In this document: positions 21,335-33,447 of the stretch, one piece after another
Position numbering within the stretch: the stretch's first letter is position 1
How the letters are laid out: each line of letters opens with the position of its first letter
Source: Antrodiella citrinella
Lineage: Eukaryota; Basidiomycota; Agaricomycetes; Polyporales; Steccherinaceae
Reading direction: 5' to 3'
Length of the DNA: 64,000 nucleotides
NCBI GenBank assembly: GCA_004802725.1
Contig: SGPM01000008.1
Span: 1-64,000 of the forward strand
The notes under the pieces: model-generated
Databases searched by the model: none
Told to the model about the DNA's origin: nothing
Seen by the model: the letters and a program-made list of their open reading frames with translations, nothing else
Program-made: the position numbers and the translations under genes

Positions 21335-22384
21335 AGTGGTGATCGAATGAAAGTCGTGTTGCTCTTAGAACGAACCTCCTGTATGAGGTTGTACTGTAGC
21401 GCGGCGGCGGCGGCCCGACGCATACCGACCTCTCCTCGTCATCGTACTGTACTGTCTCAACGCTGATATCGAGTTACTGACCCGGAGCACGATCAGCATT
21501 ATATATAGGACATTGTTAGGACATGCTCCATCGTCTCAGTTGCAATTACCTCACCACGAACCACTGAGGACCTCAAGGCTCAGGCTAAATGCTCGTTGAG
21601 ATTCGACTGTCATGCGGCATAGTACATTGACATCATATAAGGCATGTATACGTACAGACTGCACCCTCTTCTGACTAAGTACAGATCTCTGAGAATGGTA
21701 GCACGAAGAACATCCCCCTGCTCAAACGCGTCAATTTTTGGGCGTTCTGTGAACTATCTCAGTCACGGACGACAATCGTACTTGTGTAATGAACGTTGCA
21801 TGCAGCTATCACCACTTGGCACGTTGGAATACTAGGAACTGTTGGATCTCGTAGCTCCGGCTCTGCATCGGTCCGTGCAATCGGCATGTCTTGGTAGGAC
21901 GTCGGCGTAGTGGGGTAGCGTTACGAGAGTTCAGATAACCGAGTGGAGGAATGGTGGGTGCCTCTTGTATCTTTCTAGGCCGGGTTTGTTTCGAAAGAAC
22001 AGGTGCAGTCGAGATAAGGGACGCACGGTTGATCGCTTTTCACTGACAGGCAGAAAGTGCATCACGTTCTCTTGGCTAGTCCATGTGGGGGATTTTGTGC
22101 TGCTGCTGCTCGTTGTGTCCGTCGTTGTTTCTCTGTAGATGTAGATACTCAGATGGGATGGTGTGGTCGAAAGAGAGATGGACTGAGGAAGGCAACGTTC
22201 GTGGTGCCAAGAGAGAGTGACTGAAGCGCCGAAGTGCCTTGTTCGATGATCCATGACTTGGGCCCTGCTCATTCCTTCCAACGCTCGGGACGCTCTCATG
22301 ATACCCTGATCATTCCATATATTATATATTCCCCTCGTTCCACGTTCGCGGCCGACTTTTTCGATACCCCGCACATTGCACTCC
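21335..22384. promoter_or_regulatory. Shared divergent upstream region, no gene
   Basis: About 1 kb between two divergently transcribed genes. It contains AT-rich patches (a TATATATAG near 21,500; ATATATTATATATTC near 22,317) that may act as core promoters for either gene. The 161-residue frame on the minus strand across 21,931-22,416 is a shadow with no motif. Confidence 0.4.
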
Positions 22385-24267
22385 ATGGCTACAACAAACC
22401 CCACCGTCATGGACACTGCGACAACGACAACGACACTGCGACGTCGCCCAACAAACCGTCGTCCTTCTGCGCATAGTCACGACTCTAGCAATTCATGGAT
22501 ACCACTCTCCCCGTCCATGGTCGCCGCAGAGCTCTCCTCCGTTCGTCCCTCTCAAGGCGTCCTCGTCTCGCTCCGGGTTCAGGTCCTCCAGTACCTCGCT
22601 GATCTCGAGCAGTACCTCTCCGCCGCCGTAGAAGCTGAGCGGATAAAGATGAACCAGGAGATTAACGTAGAAGAGGCGAGGGTGTGGGCGAGGACCGGAC
22701 TGGACATGCTCGATCGCATCCGCGCCGACGTACAATCACATTTGCCCGACCTGCACCTCGATGCGCCCGACTCTGTTCGCGCCAGACTGTCCGAAGCAAT
22801 CCCTGATGGTGTCCGCTCACGACTCGACGATGTTCGTTCCCGCATATCCGACATAGACTTCCATAGACCACTAGACTATATCCCCACCCTCCTCGACCAC
22901 CTGCAGTCCCTCCAAGTGCACATGGCGTCGCTGGAACACAGCCTTTCGGAGTCCGTCGCCATGCTCACACCCAGTACGACCCTCTGCGACCTCATGCAGA
23001 AAGCCATGACTTCAGAGGTCGTGAGTGATGTTGCCGCGGAGATTCGGGAGGGTGAAGAGATGTTAGAGAAGGCTGCCATCGAGATCGCACAGGCTGTTAA
23101 ACGCTCGCTGGATGGTTCCGAACTTATCCATTATCATGACCTCCCTGAGCTCTGGAAAAACAATCAGTTTGTTGTTGGTGGTTATCGGTACGTTACCCTC
23201 TTGATCTGGATCGGACCAGCAGTGCTAAGATGGTTCAATGTCAGCTTTATTCCACTCAGCCAATGGCCTCGACTCCTGCTATCAGTATTCACCTGGCATA
23301 ATGAAACAGGTTTGTCCATCACCGTTACCGGTAACCTCTTTCACTGACGTCGTTCATCCGCAGTCAATATCCACACACATTTAATACCCTTCGTTCTGTG
23401 GTCTATGAACCTTATTCCCGTTGCGCCGATGTGGTCAGCAGCCTTCCATGGGTCCAGCGACACCGATATACCCATCTTCGTCTACTCTACGTTCTCCCTA
23501 CTTTGTCTGTTCACCAGCTCGGTTTGGCACACGATGGCGGGGTGCGCTTCGCCTAGAGGTATGGAGTTGTGTGCCCGTGTTGATTACGTTGGAATCGGCT
23601 GGTAAGCAGAATTTGTGTCTTCGATGTATGTTTGAGACCTTTGTTGATGTCGGACTGGTGTGTACAGGCTGATCAGCGCAAGCATATCCACGTTCGTTTA
23701 CTATGGCTTCCAGGACTATCCTACGGAGTGTAGATTCTTCATGGCATTGTGTTTGGGGATGGGCTTGTCCGGAACAATTTTACCCTTCACGCAGTGGTTC
23801 AACGAGAAGGCATACCGCGTAAGTTATTTCCTCACTGTCCCTCTTCCGCCACACTCACCTTCAAGATACAGGCATACCGCAACGCGTTCTTCTTATTCCT
23901 CGCCCTCGCATCCGCCGCGCCAGTCGCCTACCTCTGCTGCCTGTACTCCACACGCGAAGTATTCTCGTTCCTCTGTAAGTCCCTCTCCCTCCCTCCCTCC
24001 TTTCCCTTCAACCCATAAACTCACTCTGATCACATTGACGCTACAGCACATATCGCCCCCTCCGTCGGCGTGTATACCCTCGGGTTCCTGATCTACGTCT
24101 CGCACTTCCCCGAGGGGCTGCTGAACAGCAAGAGCGAGCACCACTGGCTGGACTGGGTCGGCGGCGGCTCGCACGCTATCTGGCACGTCTGCGTCGTCGT
24201 GGCGATCAGCTTGCATCGCGGGGGGATGTATCGCCTCGCGCAGGGTATCGGTGCTAGCTCAGCGTGA
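22385..24267 (+). CDS. PAQR / HlyIII family membrane receptor (Izh3-like)
   Basis: A long cytosolic N-terminus (about 270 residues, amphipathic helices such as VLVSLRVQVLQYLADLEQYL) precedes a seven-helix core: FIPLSQWPRLLLSVFTWHNE, VNIHTHLIPFVLWSMNL, SLLCLFTSSVWHTMAGCAS, DYVGIGWLISASISTFVYY, and at the end GGGSHAIWHVCVVVAISLH. The E..NIHTH, S..WH and H..WH positions are the conserved zinc-binding residues of the progestin/adipoQ receptor family. Yeast Izh proteins act in zinc and sterol homeostasis. The long N-terminal extension is as in yeast Izh3. Five or so introns of 50-70 bases interrupt the frame; ATG at 22,385 is chosen as the first in frame (a second lies at 22,409). Confidence 0.88.
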
Positions 24268-24739
24268 GGCGCTCATGTGAGTTTGGATTTGTGTTGGATA
24301 TGGATATTGTTTTGTTTTCTTCCGGTCGGTCGGTCTGCTCTGGGTTGTGTATGATATGATATCCTCAACATCGTTACTAGTATTTTCCTTTGTGTTTCGT
24401 AATGGTTCGTCGTGTATAGCGTTGGGTCGCGGTTTGCGCCTCGCTTTTCGTCGCTCTTTTTTGTCCAGCTGTTTATAGTAGATTTACTACGAGCATATAG
24501 ACAGACTTCCCATCGTTCTGCCTGCGGATTCGATGCCAAGATGAAACTAGCTCAGGAAAAGCTTCCGCCCCCGCAAGACTCGATCGCATACAGATCATTG
24601 GACCCACAACTCACAACTCACACCGGTGACCGAAGTAGTAGATAATGCACTAACTTATGATTCAGAAACGCCAGATACAAATACACACAAGAATCATCGT
24701 CGAGAATCGTCGTCAAGGTCATGAGCAGAACCATCATCA
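24268..24739. other. Convergent 3' flank, no gene
   Basis: About 470 bases between two convergent genes. Nothing recognisable beyond likely 3' untranslated sequence. Confidence 0.4.
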
Positions 24740-26779
24740 TCAGAGACCTCCTTTCAAATCCGCACTCTCCGTCAACGCCTGGATTGTGTCCTTCTCGCCC
24801 ACAGCCCTCCGCATAGGCGGCGGCGGCGGCGGCGGCACTGTCTTGATAGCCATCCGCTGCCCAGAAGGCACCCGCGTCTTCCTCCGCAGACGCGGCCCCG
24901 CCAACTTCGTCTGCTGCTGCTGTCCAGCCTTCTTCTCATCCGATGACTGCGTCTTCTGCTGCACCGCCGACGTCGTCTGTGGCTTCTTCTCCGTCTTCTG
25001 GACCGTCTTCTGCGCCGGAACAGGCGTGGACCCTTGCCCTTGTCCCTGACCTTTCGTCGCCGTCTTCCCCTGCGCGACCTCCGGGATACGAGCAGCCTCT
25101 TTCGCGGGGATCTGAGGTGCAGGCTTCTTCCCCGTCTCGAAATCCGGCTTCTGGTTGCTGTCAACGTTCACCAAGCCCTCTCGCGCGTCAAAATCAGGAC
25201 GATTGCCGTTCGAGTCGGGAGGAGGAGAGAGGAGGGAGCTAGTGGATAAGTCCACTTCGTGGCGCTTGCCAATGGGGAGGTGTGTAAGGGCGGTCGCTTG
25301 ATTCAACTGACGCTTCTCGATGGCGCCGACGACTGGCCGTGGGAGGTCTCGGGTGACGTGGTAGACGTTCGCGCTGTGGCCGTCTCCGAGGGCGCGACCC
25401 GTCAGAGAAGTGGAAGATTTCTTGGGCTGAGTGGTCTTCTGGGATTTCATAGTCTTCTGAGACTGAGCGGTCTTCTGGGGCGCGGCGACTTTCGCTTGCG
25501 GAGGTGCGGCGGTGGGCACAGGTGCCGGGGTTTCCTGAGCCTGGGTAAGCGGGCTGCCCATGTTCTTGTGCATGCGAGCTGGGTTCAGTCCATTAGTCAC
25601 GGTGTTCAACTGGCGTTTATGGCCGACCACGGGGAGGCGGACGGGGGCATTGTTGACCACGCTATTAGGGTTCACCTTGCTCCCAACGTCATTCACACCC
25701 ATGCCCCTGGGAACCAAGCGAGCCAAGTATGTGGCGGAGTCCAAGGAGCGATGGTGCACGTTAGAATTCTTGTTACTCTTGTCCCCAGGTAGGTTCTTCG
25801 TCACAGTCCTCCCCTCGACAGTATCCGCACCTGCAGGTAGACCGCCTGCCTTGGCCTCTTCTGGGAAAGCCTCTGCAGTTGGGATGGCTTCTGATTCGGC
25901 TTTGGGAACAGCAGCGTTGGCATCAGGAACTCCATTCTGCTCTGGAACATCTGCCTTTGCCTCTTGCGGAATAGCTTCGACAGCGCCTGCCTCTCCTTGA
26001 GCTTCGGGAACTGCACCGGCGGAGTTGGGAACTTCTGCGCCGGCTGCATCTGCTGACGCCTCACCCGGAAGCTCTTCTGCCGTCTGTTCTGCTCCGAGTG
26101 CAACCGAGGACTGAGGTGAGCCGGTGTCGGGAGCGCTGACCGGCGTGTTGGGAAGGTCGCTGAGAGGCAAGGCGTAGACTACTCCAGAGGTAGCATCTTT
26201 GCTAGAACCGAGAGTTTGAATTCCGTGAGCCGTAGCAGCGTATGGACCAGTGGGACCGTTGGCGGTTTGCTGAGCACCGGGACGAGCAGGAGCGTTCTTA
26301 GGAGCACTGGCAGCGGCGCCTATCTTAGACAAGGAATCCAGAGGAGAGGGACCAGAACTAGAACCGGCGGATGGAGACTTGGCGTTGAGCTGAGCAGCGC
26401 GGCTATTAGCGGGTTGTTGACCTTCGGCACCAGCCTTGGAACCGGAAGGTCGGGTAGTACGCTGCGTTCGCTCTGTCCTGGCAGACCGCTTCTCGAGGTC
26501 GGTCAAAGACGGGAAGGAGGGGGCAGGGCTGACAGCGTAGTCGGCATTGCGAAACTCCCGAGGATGAATATCGTTCGTATGAGATCGCTTGAAGGGGAGG
26601 CCTGTTGACGAGCTGGGTACGACAGGGCTAGCGACGCTGGGTATCATTGAGGGTAGTGAGACCCCGACAGTCATAAAATCGCCGAGAGGGACCTTATTCT
26701 TCATGGGTTGGGCGGCGACGGCGGCGGGAGCCAGGTTGATGAAAGCGGACCAGACGGGGAGCAGCAAGACGAGACGCAT
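24740..26779 (-). CDS. Secreted Ala/Pro/Gln-rich protein with several Kex2-type sites
   Basis: An intronless frame of 679 residues. The start at 26,779 is chosen because it opens a clear signal peptide (MRLVLLLPVWSAFINLAP, cleavage near AVAAQ); the same frame stays open upstream. The rest is low-complexity and probably disordered: Ala/Glu-rich repeats (EAIPQEAKADVPEQN, EAIPTAEAFPEEAK), Gln/Lys-rich stretches (QKTAQSQKTMKSQKTTQPKK) and a PPPPPPP run. It has at least five Lys-Arg sites: PFKRSH, LEKRSA, GHKRQLN, IEKRQLN, GKRHEV. The two QLN sites release similar starts (QLNTVTNGLNP, QLNQATALTHLP). It may be a cell-wall or Kex2-processed repeat protein. No enzymatic domain is visible. Confidence 0.7.
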   Translation of the reverse strand: MRLVLLLPVWSAFINLAPAAVAAQPMKNKVPLGDFMTVGVSLPSMIPSVASPVVPSSSTGLPFKRSHTNDIHPREFRNADYAVSPAPSFPSLTDLEKRSARTERTQRTTRPSGSKAGAEGQQPANSRAAQLNAKSPSAGSSSGPSPLDSLSKIGAAASAPKNAPARPGAQQTANGPTGPYAATAHGIQTLGSSKDATSGVVYALPLSDLPNTPVSAPDTGSPQSSVALGAEQTAEELPGEASADAAGAEVPNSAGAVPEAQGEAGAVEAIPQEAKADVPEQNGVPDANAAVPKAESEAIPTAEAFPEEAKAGGLPAGADTVEGRTVTKNLPGDKSNKNSNVHHRSLDSATYLARLVPRGMGVNDVGSKVNPNSVVNNAPVRLPVVGHKRQLNTVTNGLNPARMHKNMGSPLTQAQETPAPVPTAAPPQAKVAAPQKTAQSQKTMKSQKTTQPKKSSTSLTGRALGDGHSANVYHVTRDLPRPVVGAIEKRQLNQATALTHLPIGKRHEVDLSTSSLLSPPPDSNGNRPDFDAREGLVNVDSNQKPDFETGKKPAPQIPAKEAARIPEVAQGKTATKGQGQGQGSTPVPAQKTVQKTEKKPQTTSAVQQKTQSSDEKKAGQQQQTKLAGPRLRRKTRVPSGQRMAIKTVPPPPPPPMRRAVGEKDTIQALTESADLKGGL

Positions 26780-27028
26780 GTTGGATAGAAATTGTTTAAG
26801 AGATAAAAGAGTGTGAGGGTTTATACGATGTTGGTGTTGAGAAACGTGGAGAGGGGGAAGGGAGAGGGAAGGAAGAAAGAGGGATAGGCTGTTGAAAGTG
26901 TTCTGGTGGGCTGAAATAAGAGGTGAGCCACCGCGATCGTCCCCGTCAGCCTTCAAAACTTCAACATCCATATCCCTTTTCGGAAACGTCTCGTGACTCC
27001 TTCCCAATCCACGTCTCTAAAGTCATCG

Positions 27029-28341
27029 TCAGTACTCTTGTAGCACAGTATGTAGCAGTAAACTACCTTTCAACCACACGTCAATTGCTTCAAACGCCGC
27101 TTTGCACTCAAAGTTGAACCACGGCATCACCAGGATCGCGTGAATCCCATCCTTCACCACGTGATGGCGAACCCATTCACCCCCGAGATCATCCACCATC
27201 CTGTCCCTCAGCGTCACCACCTGGTCATGCAACACCTCTGCATCCCCATACACGATCAATGTCCTCGGAAAGCCCTTGAAACTGACATGCTCCATATCAT
27301 GGTCGATAGACGCAGGTGAAATATATCGGTTCGAATTCGTCGCCTCCGGGTACCCAACCACGCTGCAGTAGTGTTTCCGCGCCCACACCATCATCGGAGA
27401 CCCGTACCCAGGAAGGTAGTCAGACGACAGACACATTCGCTGCGAGCACTCTGGGTGATCGTCGTGCGAATCCCCGAGATCGACCCACGGTGAGACGAGG
27501 ATGAGGCCGCCCGGGACGCCAGGGAGGTGATTCTTCTCCGTTCCGTTCTCTATGAGGTACCTCACGAGCGCAATCGCCAGGTTCCCTCCTGAAGAGTCCC
27601 CCTCGACGACGATGTCCTCCGGGGCGAACCCTACATGGTCCGTCAGATACGCGTACCCCGCCAGCACATCCATCAATGCGGTCGGGAACGGGTGTTCGTG
27701 CTCAAGAGGTGGGCCCGTGGTGAGCCTGTACTCCACAGAAAACCCGCGTCGAATCAGTGGGTGGCTGCCCACCAATCGCCGAAACATGGGTCCAAACGTG
27801 TAGTCTGGGTGCGCACTGAGCCCGACGAAGGCGCCGCCTTTGATCATGTACAACACTTTCTCGCCTTTGTGAGGCGCTGTGCCGATAGGCGTGTCGTCTC
27901 CGTGTCTGTCGTACCAATAACCTGGCAGGCGAACATAGGGTATATTCCCTGCGTCAGCCCACTCGTTGACGTCACCGAACAATAGGTCGGGCGTCGGGTC
28001 TATCCATAACGCTTTGACCCCAGGTATATCTGGTATAGACCGGTGGTCGGGCTTTGTCGATATAGGACCAGCTCTGAAATCGACTAGGTCAGCTTCTGTA
28101 GGAGATACGAGCTTTCGGCAAAGACGTACCTCGCAGCAATAGGCCCAACGAACATCAGCGTGCGGAGGATCTCTACCGCGATGCATCGTGAATACGGCCA
28201 CGAGACGCGTGGACGTCTATGTCTCGGGATGTAGAGGATAAGCCAATACGGAAGACGTATGAACACAGTAATCAGGAGCTCTACGACGATATAGATCGCC
28301 CGGAAAGGCTGCTGTCGGAGGGCGTAAACTTCTAGATCCAT
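27029..28341 (-). CDS. Alpha/beta hydrolase, hormone-sensitive-lipase (HSL) type
   Basis: Exon 1 (28,130-28,341) encodes a membrane-anchor segment (AIYIVVELLITVFIRLPYWL). Exon 2 starts at 28,073 and carries the hydrolase. The oxyanion-hole motif reads KGGAFVGLS (HGG in most relatives), the nucleophile elbow is GDSSGGNLA, the likely acid is the Asp in VYGDAEVLHDQ, and the His is in DGIHAILVMPWF. Enzymes of this family hydrolyse esters of sterols, acylglycerols or xenobiotics at membranes. The C-terminus is ambiguous: reading through ends at 27,029 with WLKGSLLLHTVLQEY, while splicing a GTAGTT..TTTAG intron would add about 20 other residues downstream. The gene lies head-to-tail with the secreted Kex2-site protein. 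Confidence 0.85.
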
Positions 28342-29623
28342 GGTGAAGAAGTGTGAACAGCGAGACCAGTGCTGAGATGCTACTTAGGTGTTGTCGACCT
28401 TAGCGACGATGGGTAGTTAAACAAGACTGCCAAGCTGCGTATCCCTGGACCCCTTTGAATAGGATCAAGACAAGAGACGTTGACTACTCAAATGAAACCG
28501 CACATGCGTCCGTACTCCGAGCGCTACGTTCCGATACGCACGGGGTAGCGTGTCCTGCCAGTGATAGATCTAGAACGGACAGTGAGCAGACATACACGTA
28601 GACGTTCATTAGAATAAGAATACCATACCACGATGACTGACAAAGCCCCCAGTAAATAGACCAAACCCACACAGGCTGGCGCGGCGAATCCGTTTATCCG
28701 TCCTTCTACAAACCCCGCACGACCAACGTTTTCACGCAAAGGCTTTGGAAACGCCAAAAACCCAGTGGGAAGGGTCACATGCGCTCAAAAGCCCGTGATG
28801 AGACCGAGGAGGGTGTCGTGTTCAGAAGAAGCAAAGTTTCAATTAGATCAGGTCCTGAATCCGGCCATGACTAGCAGACACCTCCGAGGTCGTCGTCTGT
28901 CATGATATAGGCTCAGGAGCTAGCTGCCTGCAGTCAGTCATGCCAGTCTCCGCGAACGTGGCGGTGATAGTCTTTAAACATGTCATTAGTCGACGTATTT
29001 TGGGAAGAATAGTTGCTTTAACTCACATGTCGGGCTCGGCAGTATCGGTTCGCTGTTTACCATTCAGCTTGAACAAGAACCTTTTGATTCTGGAGATTTT
29101 GACGGTCGAACAAAATGATTGCGAGTCGGGATCCGGAGGTCCATAGACCTACACAGACGCCCATACGGCTATCTTATCACCTCACCGGTACCGATTAACC
29201 AAGCCCTCGTAAGTTGAAGTCGTAACGAACAACTCGAACAAGGACTCTCGGAGGTACGATCCTTACATTCAGGTCGTTCGGGGATAACCCTGCACACTAA
29301 GTGAAACGAATCCACATCGGTTCAGGTAATGATACAAAACAGATATAAGTATTCTGTGATCCTATGTACTAACGCAACGACGGAGCGGCGGATGTATAAG
29401 CTACACGAATAGAATGTCAGCTCGCACAGTTTTCGAGAAATCGAAGCTGCCAAGTGCCAGTAAAAATACAGTGTGTTGTGATGTGATGTGCGTGAGGTGA
29501 ATGATAACGAGCTCGAGAAACACGGAAGGAAGAAGAAACGTGAACGTGCAGAGAGATATTAAACAAAGTATGGTAAATAAGAGGAGAAGAGAGATCGTTC
29601 AGCGTTCAACCAAAACAAACGAC
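28342..29623. other. Intergenic stretch, no supported gene
   Basis: About 1.3 kb between the hydrolase start and the PRM1 3' end. Short frames near 28,484-28,778 (minus) have no motif. No repeats or RNA genes recognised. Confidence 0.45.
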
Positions 29624-32600
29624 CTAGATCGCTAAAGCAATGAATGGATTCGACGGCGTACTTCGTCTCGTATGCATGCTACGGTGCGGCGGCGGCGACG
29701 GCAAGTCACCCGCCGACGTCGGCGCGTTCTCGTCGTCAAAAGGCGTCACAAATGGGTCCACCGCCTGGGTGGACTGTCGTGCAGGAACTGCCAGTGGGGT
29801 CGGCATCACAGGCTGCAGACCCCGTCTATTCGGGTGGAGGGGTGGTGGTGCGAGGTAGTACGACCGGATCGGGGACGGGATCTGGCCGAACTCTGGAGAC
29901 ACCATCGGAGGGAGAGTCGGTGCGGCGTCCGTGCGCTCGAATCCGTGATGCAGTGGCACAGCGAAGCGAAGCTCGGGTTGAACAGGCATGGGGAGTTGGT
30001 ATGAGTCCCGTACCGAACCCACGTCGTCGGGGACGCTAGCAGTGCGACGAGACTTCGGTCGCAGACTGTGCATCCAAGGCATCCTGGGCGGAGGTCCGGG
30101 TGAGACAGACCAAGCCGATCCTAACTCGTTGCCTTCGTTAGGCGTATGGTCATCTGACGCACGGGAGACTGAGATAGTAAGATTGGGGTTGGGGCGGGGG
30201 CGAGTATCCTCCGATGGAGGATTCTTCTTCCACAGCGACGTAGCACGCGAAAGCCAAGTAGACTTTGCCTGTGAGTCGTCAGTGGCGTCTGGAGCACTGT
30301 CATCGGCGAAACGCTCCGTGCCCAAGTTCCCTCTGCCAACCGCCATGAGCTTCTTCGGGCCACTGATCTTCAGACCGCGTTTGGCCTCAGGCGCGGGAGC
30401 AGGAGCTGCACCGGCGTTGGCTTGGTCCATCAAGCTATCCCAAGACTTCTCGAAGGCAGGATTGATGCCGCTCAAAGGGTGGCGAGGAGGCGGAGCGCGG
30501 AAAGTAGGGGAACGCAGAGCGGTGAGGAATCCCGGTCTGGGAGTAGACATAGGACTGAAAGAAGGCAGCTCCGCAGGAGGCTTCTCATCAACACCTCCCA
30601 TGACATTGTTCCCTCCGGTGAGGTCGAAGTGGCCACCAGAGCCGGGCTCATGATCGCGGAAGGGAATGACGATGCCATCAATGCCTGCGCGATGCCTCTT
30701 CTGCCACCTCTTCTTCTTGTACGCCTCGTACATGTCCCGGCCATAAGAATGCCAGAAAATGACGGCCAGTGCCATGAGGACAACAATGATCCAAAGACCC
30801 ATGAAGATCCCGAATACAAGGCGCTCCGCCTCGAGCGATTTGACGTATGTGCCTACAAGACGGCCAACGAGTCCCTGGCTGTTGTCTCCGGTGCTGTTGC
30901 TACCACCGATGGCTGCTGTAGCAATAGGAAGAACGGCCTCGTTGACAGAAGCCGGAGAGAGAACAAGGACGGAGTCGTTGACGCGAGGAATGTTGATCTG
31001 GAGGTTCTGGTTGAGGAACGTCAACACGCTTTCGATATCATCGACTTTGGAGCCAATGAAGCAACGGATGAACTCGTCGATGGGGCTCTGGAGGACAGTG
31101 CCGTTGAATACAGAGTTCACTGCGTCCTGAAGGTCCGTGTAGAAGGTATTGATGGTGTTGTTGAGGACAGTAGTAGTTCCGTTAACCCAGCCAAAGAGAC
31201 CATCGTTGACGGTCGATTGAATGAGATCGACGCGTCCGTTTACATCAGCTGCATACGCAGCAGACTGGTTGTACATGCTAGCGTTGATAGACGTGGCAAT
31301 CGTGTTGGAGAAGTCGTTGACGGAAGCGGCAGCTTGCAACTGATAATGATTAGCGAGTGGAGTGACTGCGATGATCTGTATCTGGACAGAGAGAAGTCCG
31401 AAGAATCCAATGAGGAAACAAGCCAATGCAGGAGGGTGGAAGACGTAGTGAAAGAACCACTGGAGGTGGATGTACTGGGACGGGCTGAGGCGCATTATTG
31501 CGGTCATGGTATTGGCGAGGCGCATAAGGAGCGGATGCTGGGAAGAGGCCTGTAGCATGAGGAGATTATGATCGCTCAAGTCTACGATAGGTGCCGTCTT
31601 GGACCCATTGTAATAGAGGGAAGGATCGGAGGTCCACGCTTCGCGGGTATAGCGCAAGTGGGCTTTCAAGCATCGCCACCTGTACCACTCCAAGGCGCAG
31701 TTGGCGAGAATAAGAAGGATCGCGACAGCGATAAGTATGATGGTACCAATCTTCGTAATCTTCACCAAGTCTCGGCCCAGGTTGTCAACAACAGAGGTGT
31801 CCATCTGATCGCAGAAGGAGACAGTGTTCACCGCAGGCACGGGAAGCGTAGCGCGATCGAAGACGATTCCTTCAAACGTATCATTGATATCCTTCTTGAC
31901 TAGTTCGAAAGGTGTATCAACTCTGCAATACATCATGTTAGAAACGCTCAGATGTGGATAAACTTGTTGACTTACATTGATTCCAGGTCGTCTTTCAGTT
32001 GAGAAAGGGTCGGAAGAGAGTTGTTGAGACTGGTGAGAGCTGTCTCGAAGTCCGAGGGCAATGTCACGTTCTGCAGCCCGCTTAGGCTTGGGATGGAGAA
32101 CTGAGGGACGGTGATGTTGCCAAACGGGTTGATCTTGTTAATGGCATTGACTGCAGACTGGATCGCAGAATTGGCCGTGCCAACATCGTTCTGGATGCCA
32201 GTGCGCACGCTGTTCAAGGTGCTCAAAAGGAAGCTGTTGAACTGCAAACAGCCGTTAGACTTGCATGAAACAGACGCGTTATATGAACTCACCTCTTGAA
32301 CGGCACCAATCAAGATGGACAAAGCCCCGCGAACCACTAGCTCCAAGAAGCACAGGAATGTGGACTTGTAGATGCTGATTATGAAATTGATGATAGCTTC
32401 CATGACGGTCAAGGCAAGCACGAGTGTAGCTCGTGCAGCATTCATGGTATCATTCACTGCATCCGCGATTTGGTCGTTGGTCGCGGCGGCCAAGTACCGT
32501 GGCAGACTGGCAGTGGCAGTAGCTGCGTGTTCTGCAGCTGTACAGCTGGTCAAGAGGTCACCTTTCGCATCGGCAGCTGCGGACGCGGCGGACGCGCCTG

Positions 32601-32784
32601 AAAGCTGGAGTCGGAACGCGACGAAGAGGAGGGAGAGGATGGGGTAGGCAAGCCATGTCAAAGACAGAAGATGAGGTAGGGTGAGGTAGGGGGTCAGTGT
32701 GGTGTAGTGCTGGGGTGTAGAAAGAGCGGCATCGTAAACGGGAGGTGGAGACATCCAACGGTTCTGGGAAGACATGGCTGGCAA
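29624..32784 (-). CDS. PRM1: Plasma membrane fusion protein PRM1
   Basis: Three exons joined at 32,296/32,244 and 31,975/31,924 give a protein of about 1,000 residues. The order is a Pro-rich start ([16 protein letters not shown]), a first helix ([19 protein letters not shown]), a large N-glycosylation-rich loop (NITVPQF, NVTLPSD), a second helix pair ([39 protein letters not shown]), a second large loop with coiled-coil character, a last helix ([16 protein letters not shown]) and a 250-residue disordered Ser/Pro-rich cytosolic tail. The loop-helix layout and Cys/Asn pattern match PRM1, which promotes plasma-membrane merger during mating and hyphal fusion. A second possible start is three codons downstream. 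The tail is longer than in yeast. Confidence 0.88.
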
Positions 32785-33447
32785 GCAGGGAGGTCGGCCG
32801 GCGACGTCGAATGAGCAGGAGAAGGTCGTTGAGAGGGTCGTCGAGGAAGAAAGAGAAAGAGTCTACAAGAGCGCAGAACCCAAAAGGGTACGAGATAAAG
32901 AAAGGCCATTGCGACGTGTTTTTGACCAGACGGACAGTGGAGGACAGAGGCCATTGTGTTCAAGGTCATTGTTCTCGCTAAACACCACACAATAGCTCTT
33001 GGGCGCTCCGCAGTCTCACCCGTCGCGTAGCACCTGGCGCGACCTTTTCTGGCACCTGTCGGGATTCTTATTGTCGAGAACATCCACGTATAAAAGCAGA
33101 GACGTCGAGTGGTATTACTCCAAGGACACAACTCGTATGAGACACGCTGCGACACACTCTTCACTCTACGTCGAGGATGTCTCGGCATCTACCGGCTCAT
33201 AGTCACTCCCGCCCATGCCCTTTCCTGCAACAAGGGCTTGAGTGTGAATCGGGGGAATGGAGAGCATGCACTGCCATGTCAACTCGGATGTCGCATCCGC
33301 GATTATTGTTTAAATGCAGCTCACGAGGCAACCGACCTGCCAGTCATGATATGATTGTCCACATCGATTAGGAACCGCAAACAAGACTACTTTACAAACA
33401 AGATATCAAGAATAAACCGTTACCGTGGGTCCCATGAGCATGTCCCT
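32785..33447. other. Intergenic stretch, no supported gene
   Basis: About 660 bases covering the PRM1 upstream region and the 3' flank of the Bax-inhibitor-like gene. Frames here are shadows without motifs. Confidence 0.4.

Noticed and set aside
21931..22416. 161-residue minus-strand frame
   Set aside because: It overlaps the 5' part and promoter of the PAQR gene and has no recognisable feature.
27029..27117. Joining the Kex2-site protein frame upstream to the hydrolase as one gene
   Set aside because: The open frame continues up to 27,007, but a good signal peptide at 26,779 and a complete hydrolase domain upstream argue for two genes.
30422..31555. 377-residue plus-strand frame inside PRM1
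   Set aside because: It is the antisense shadow of the PRM1 exon, whose membrane helices and loops are clear on the minus strand.
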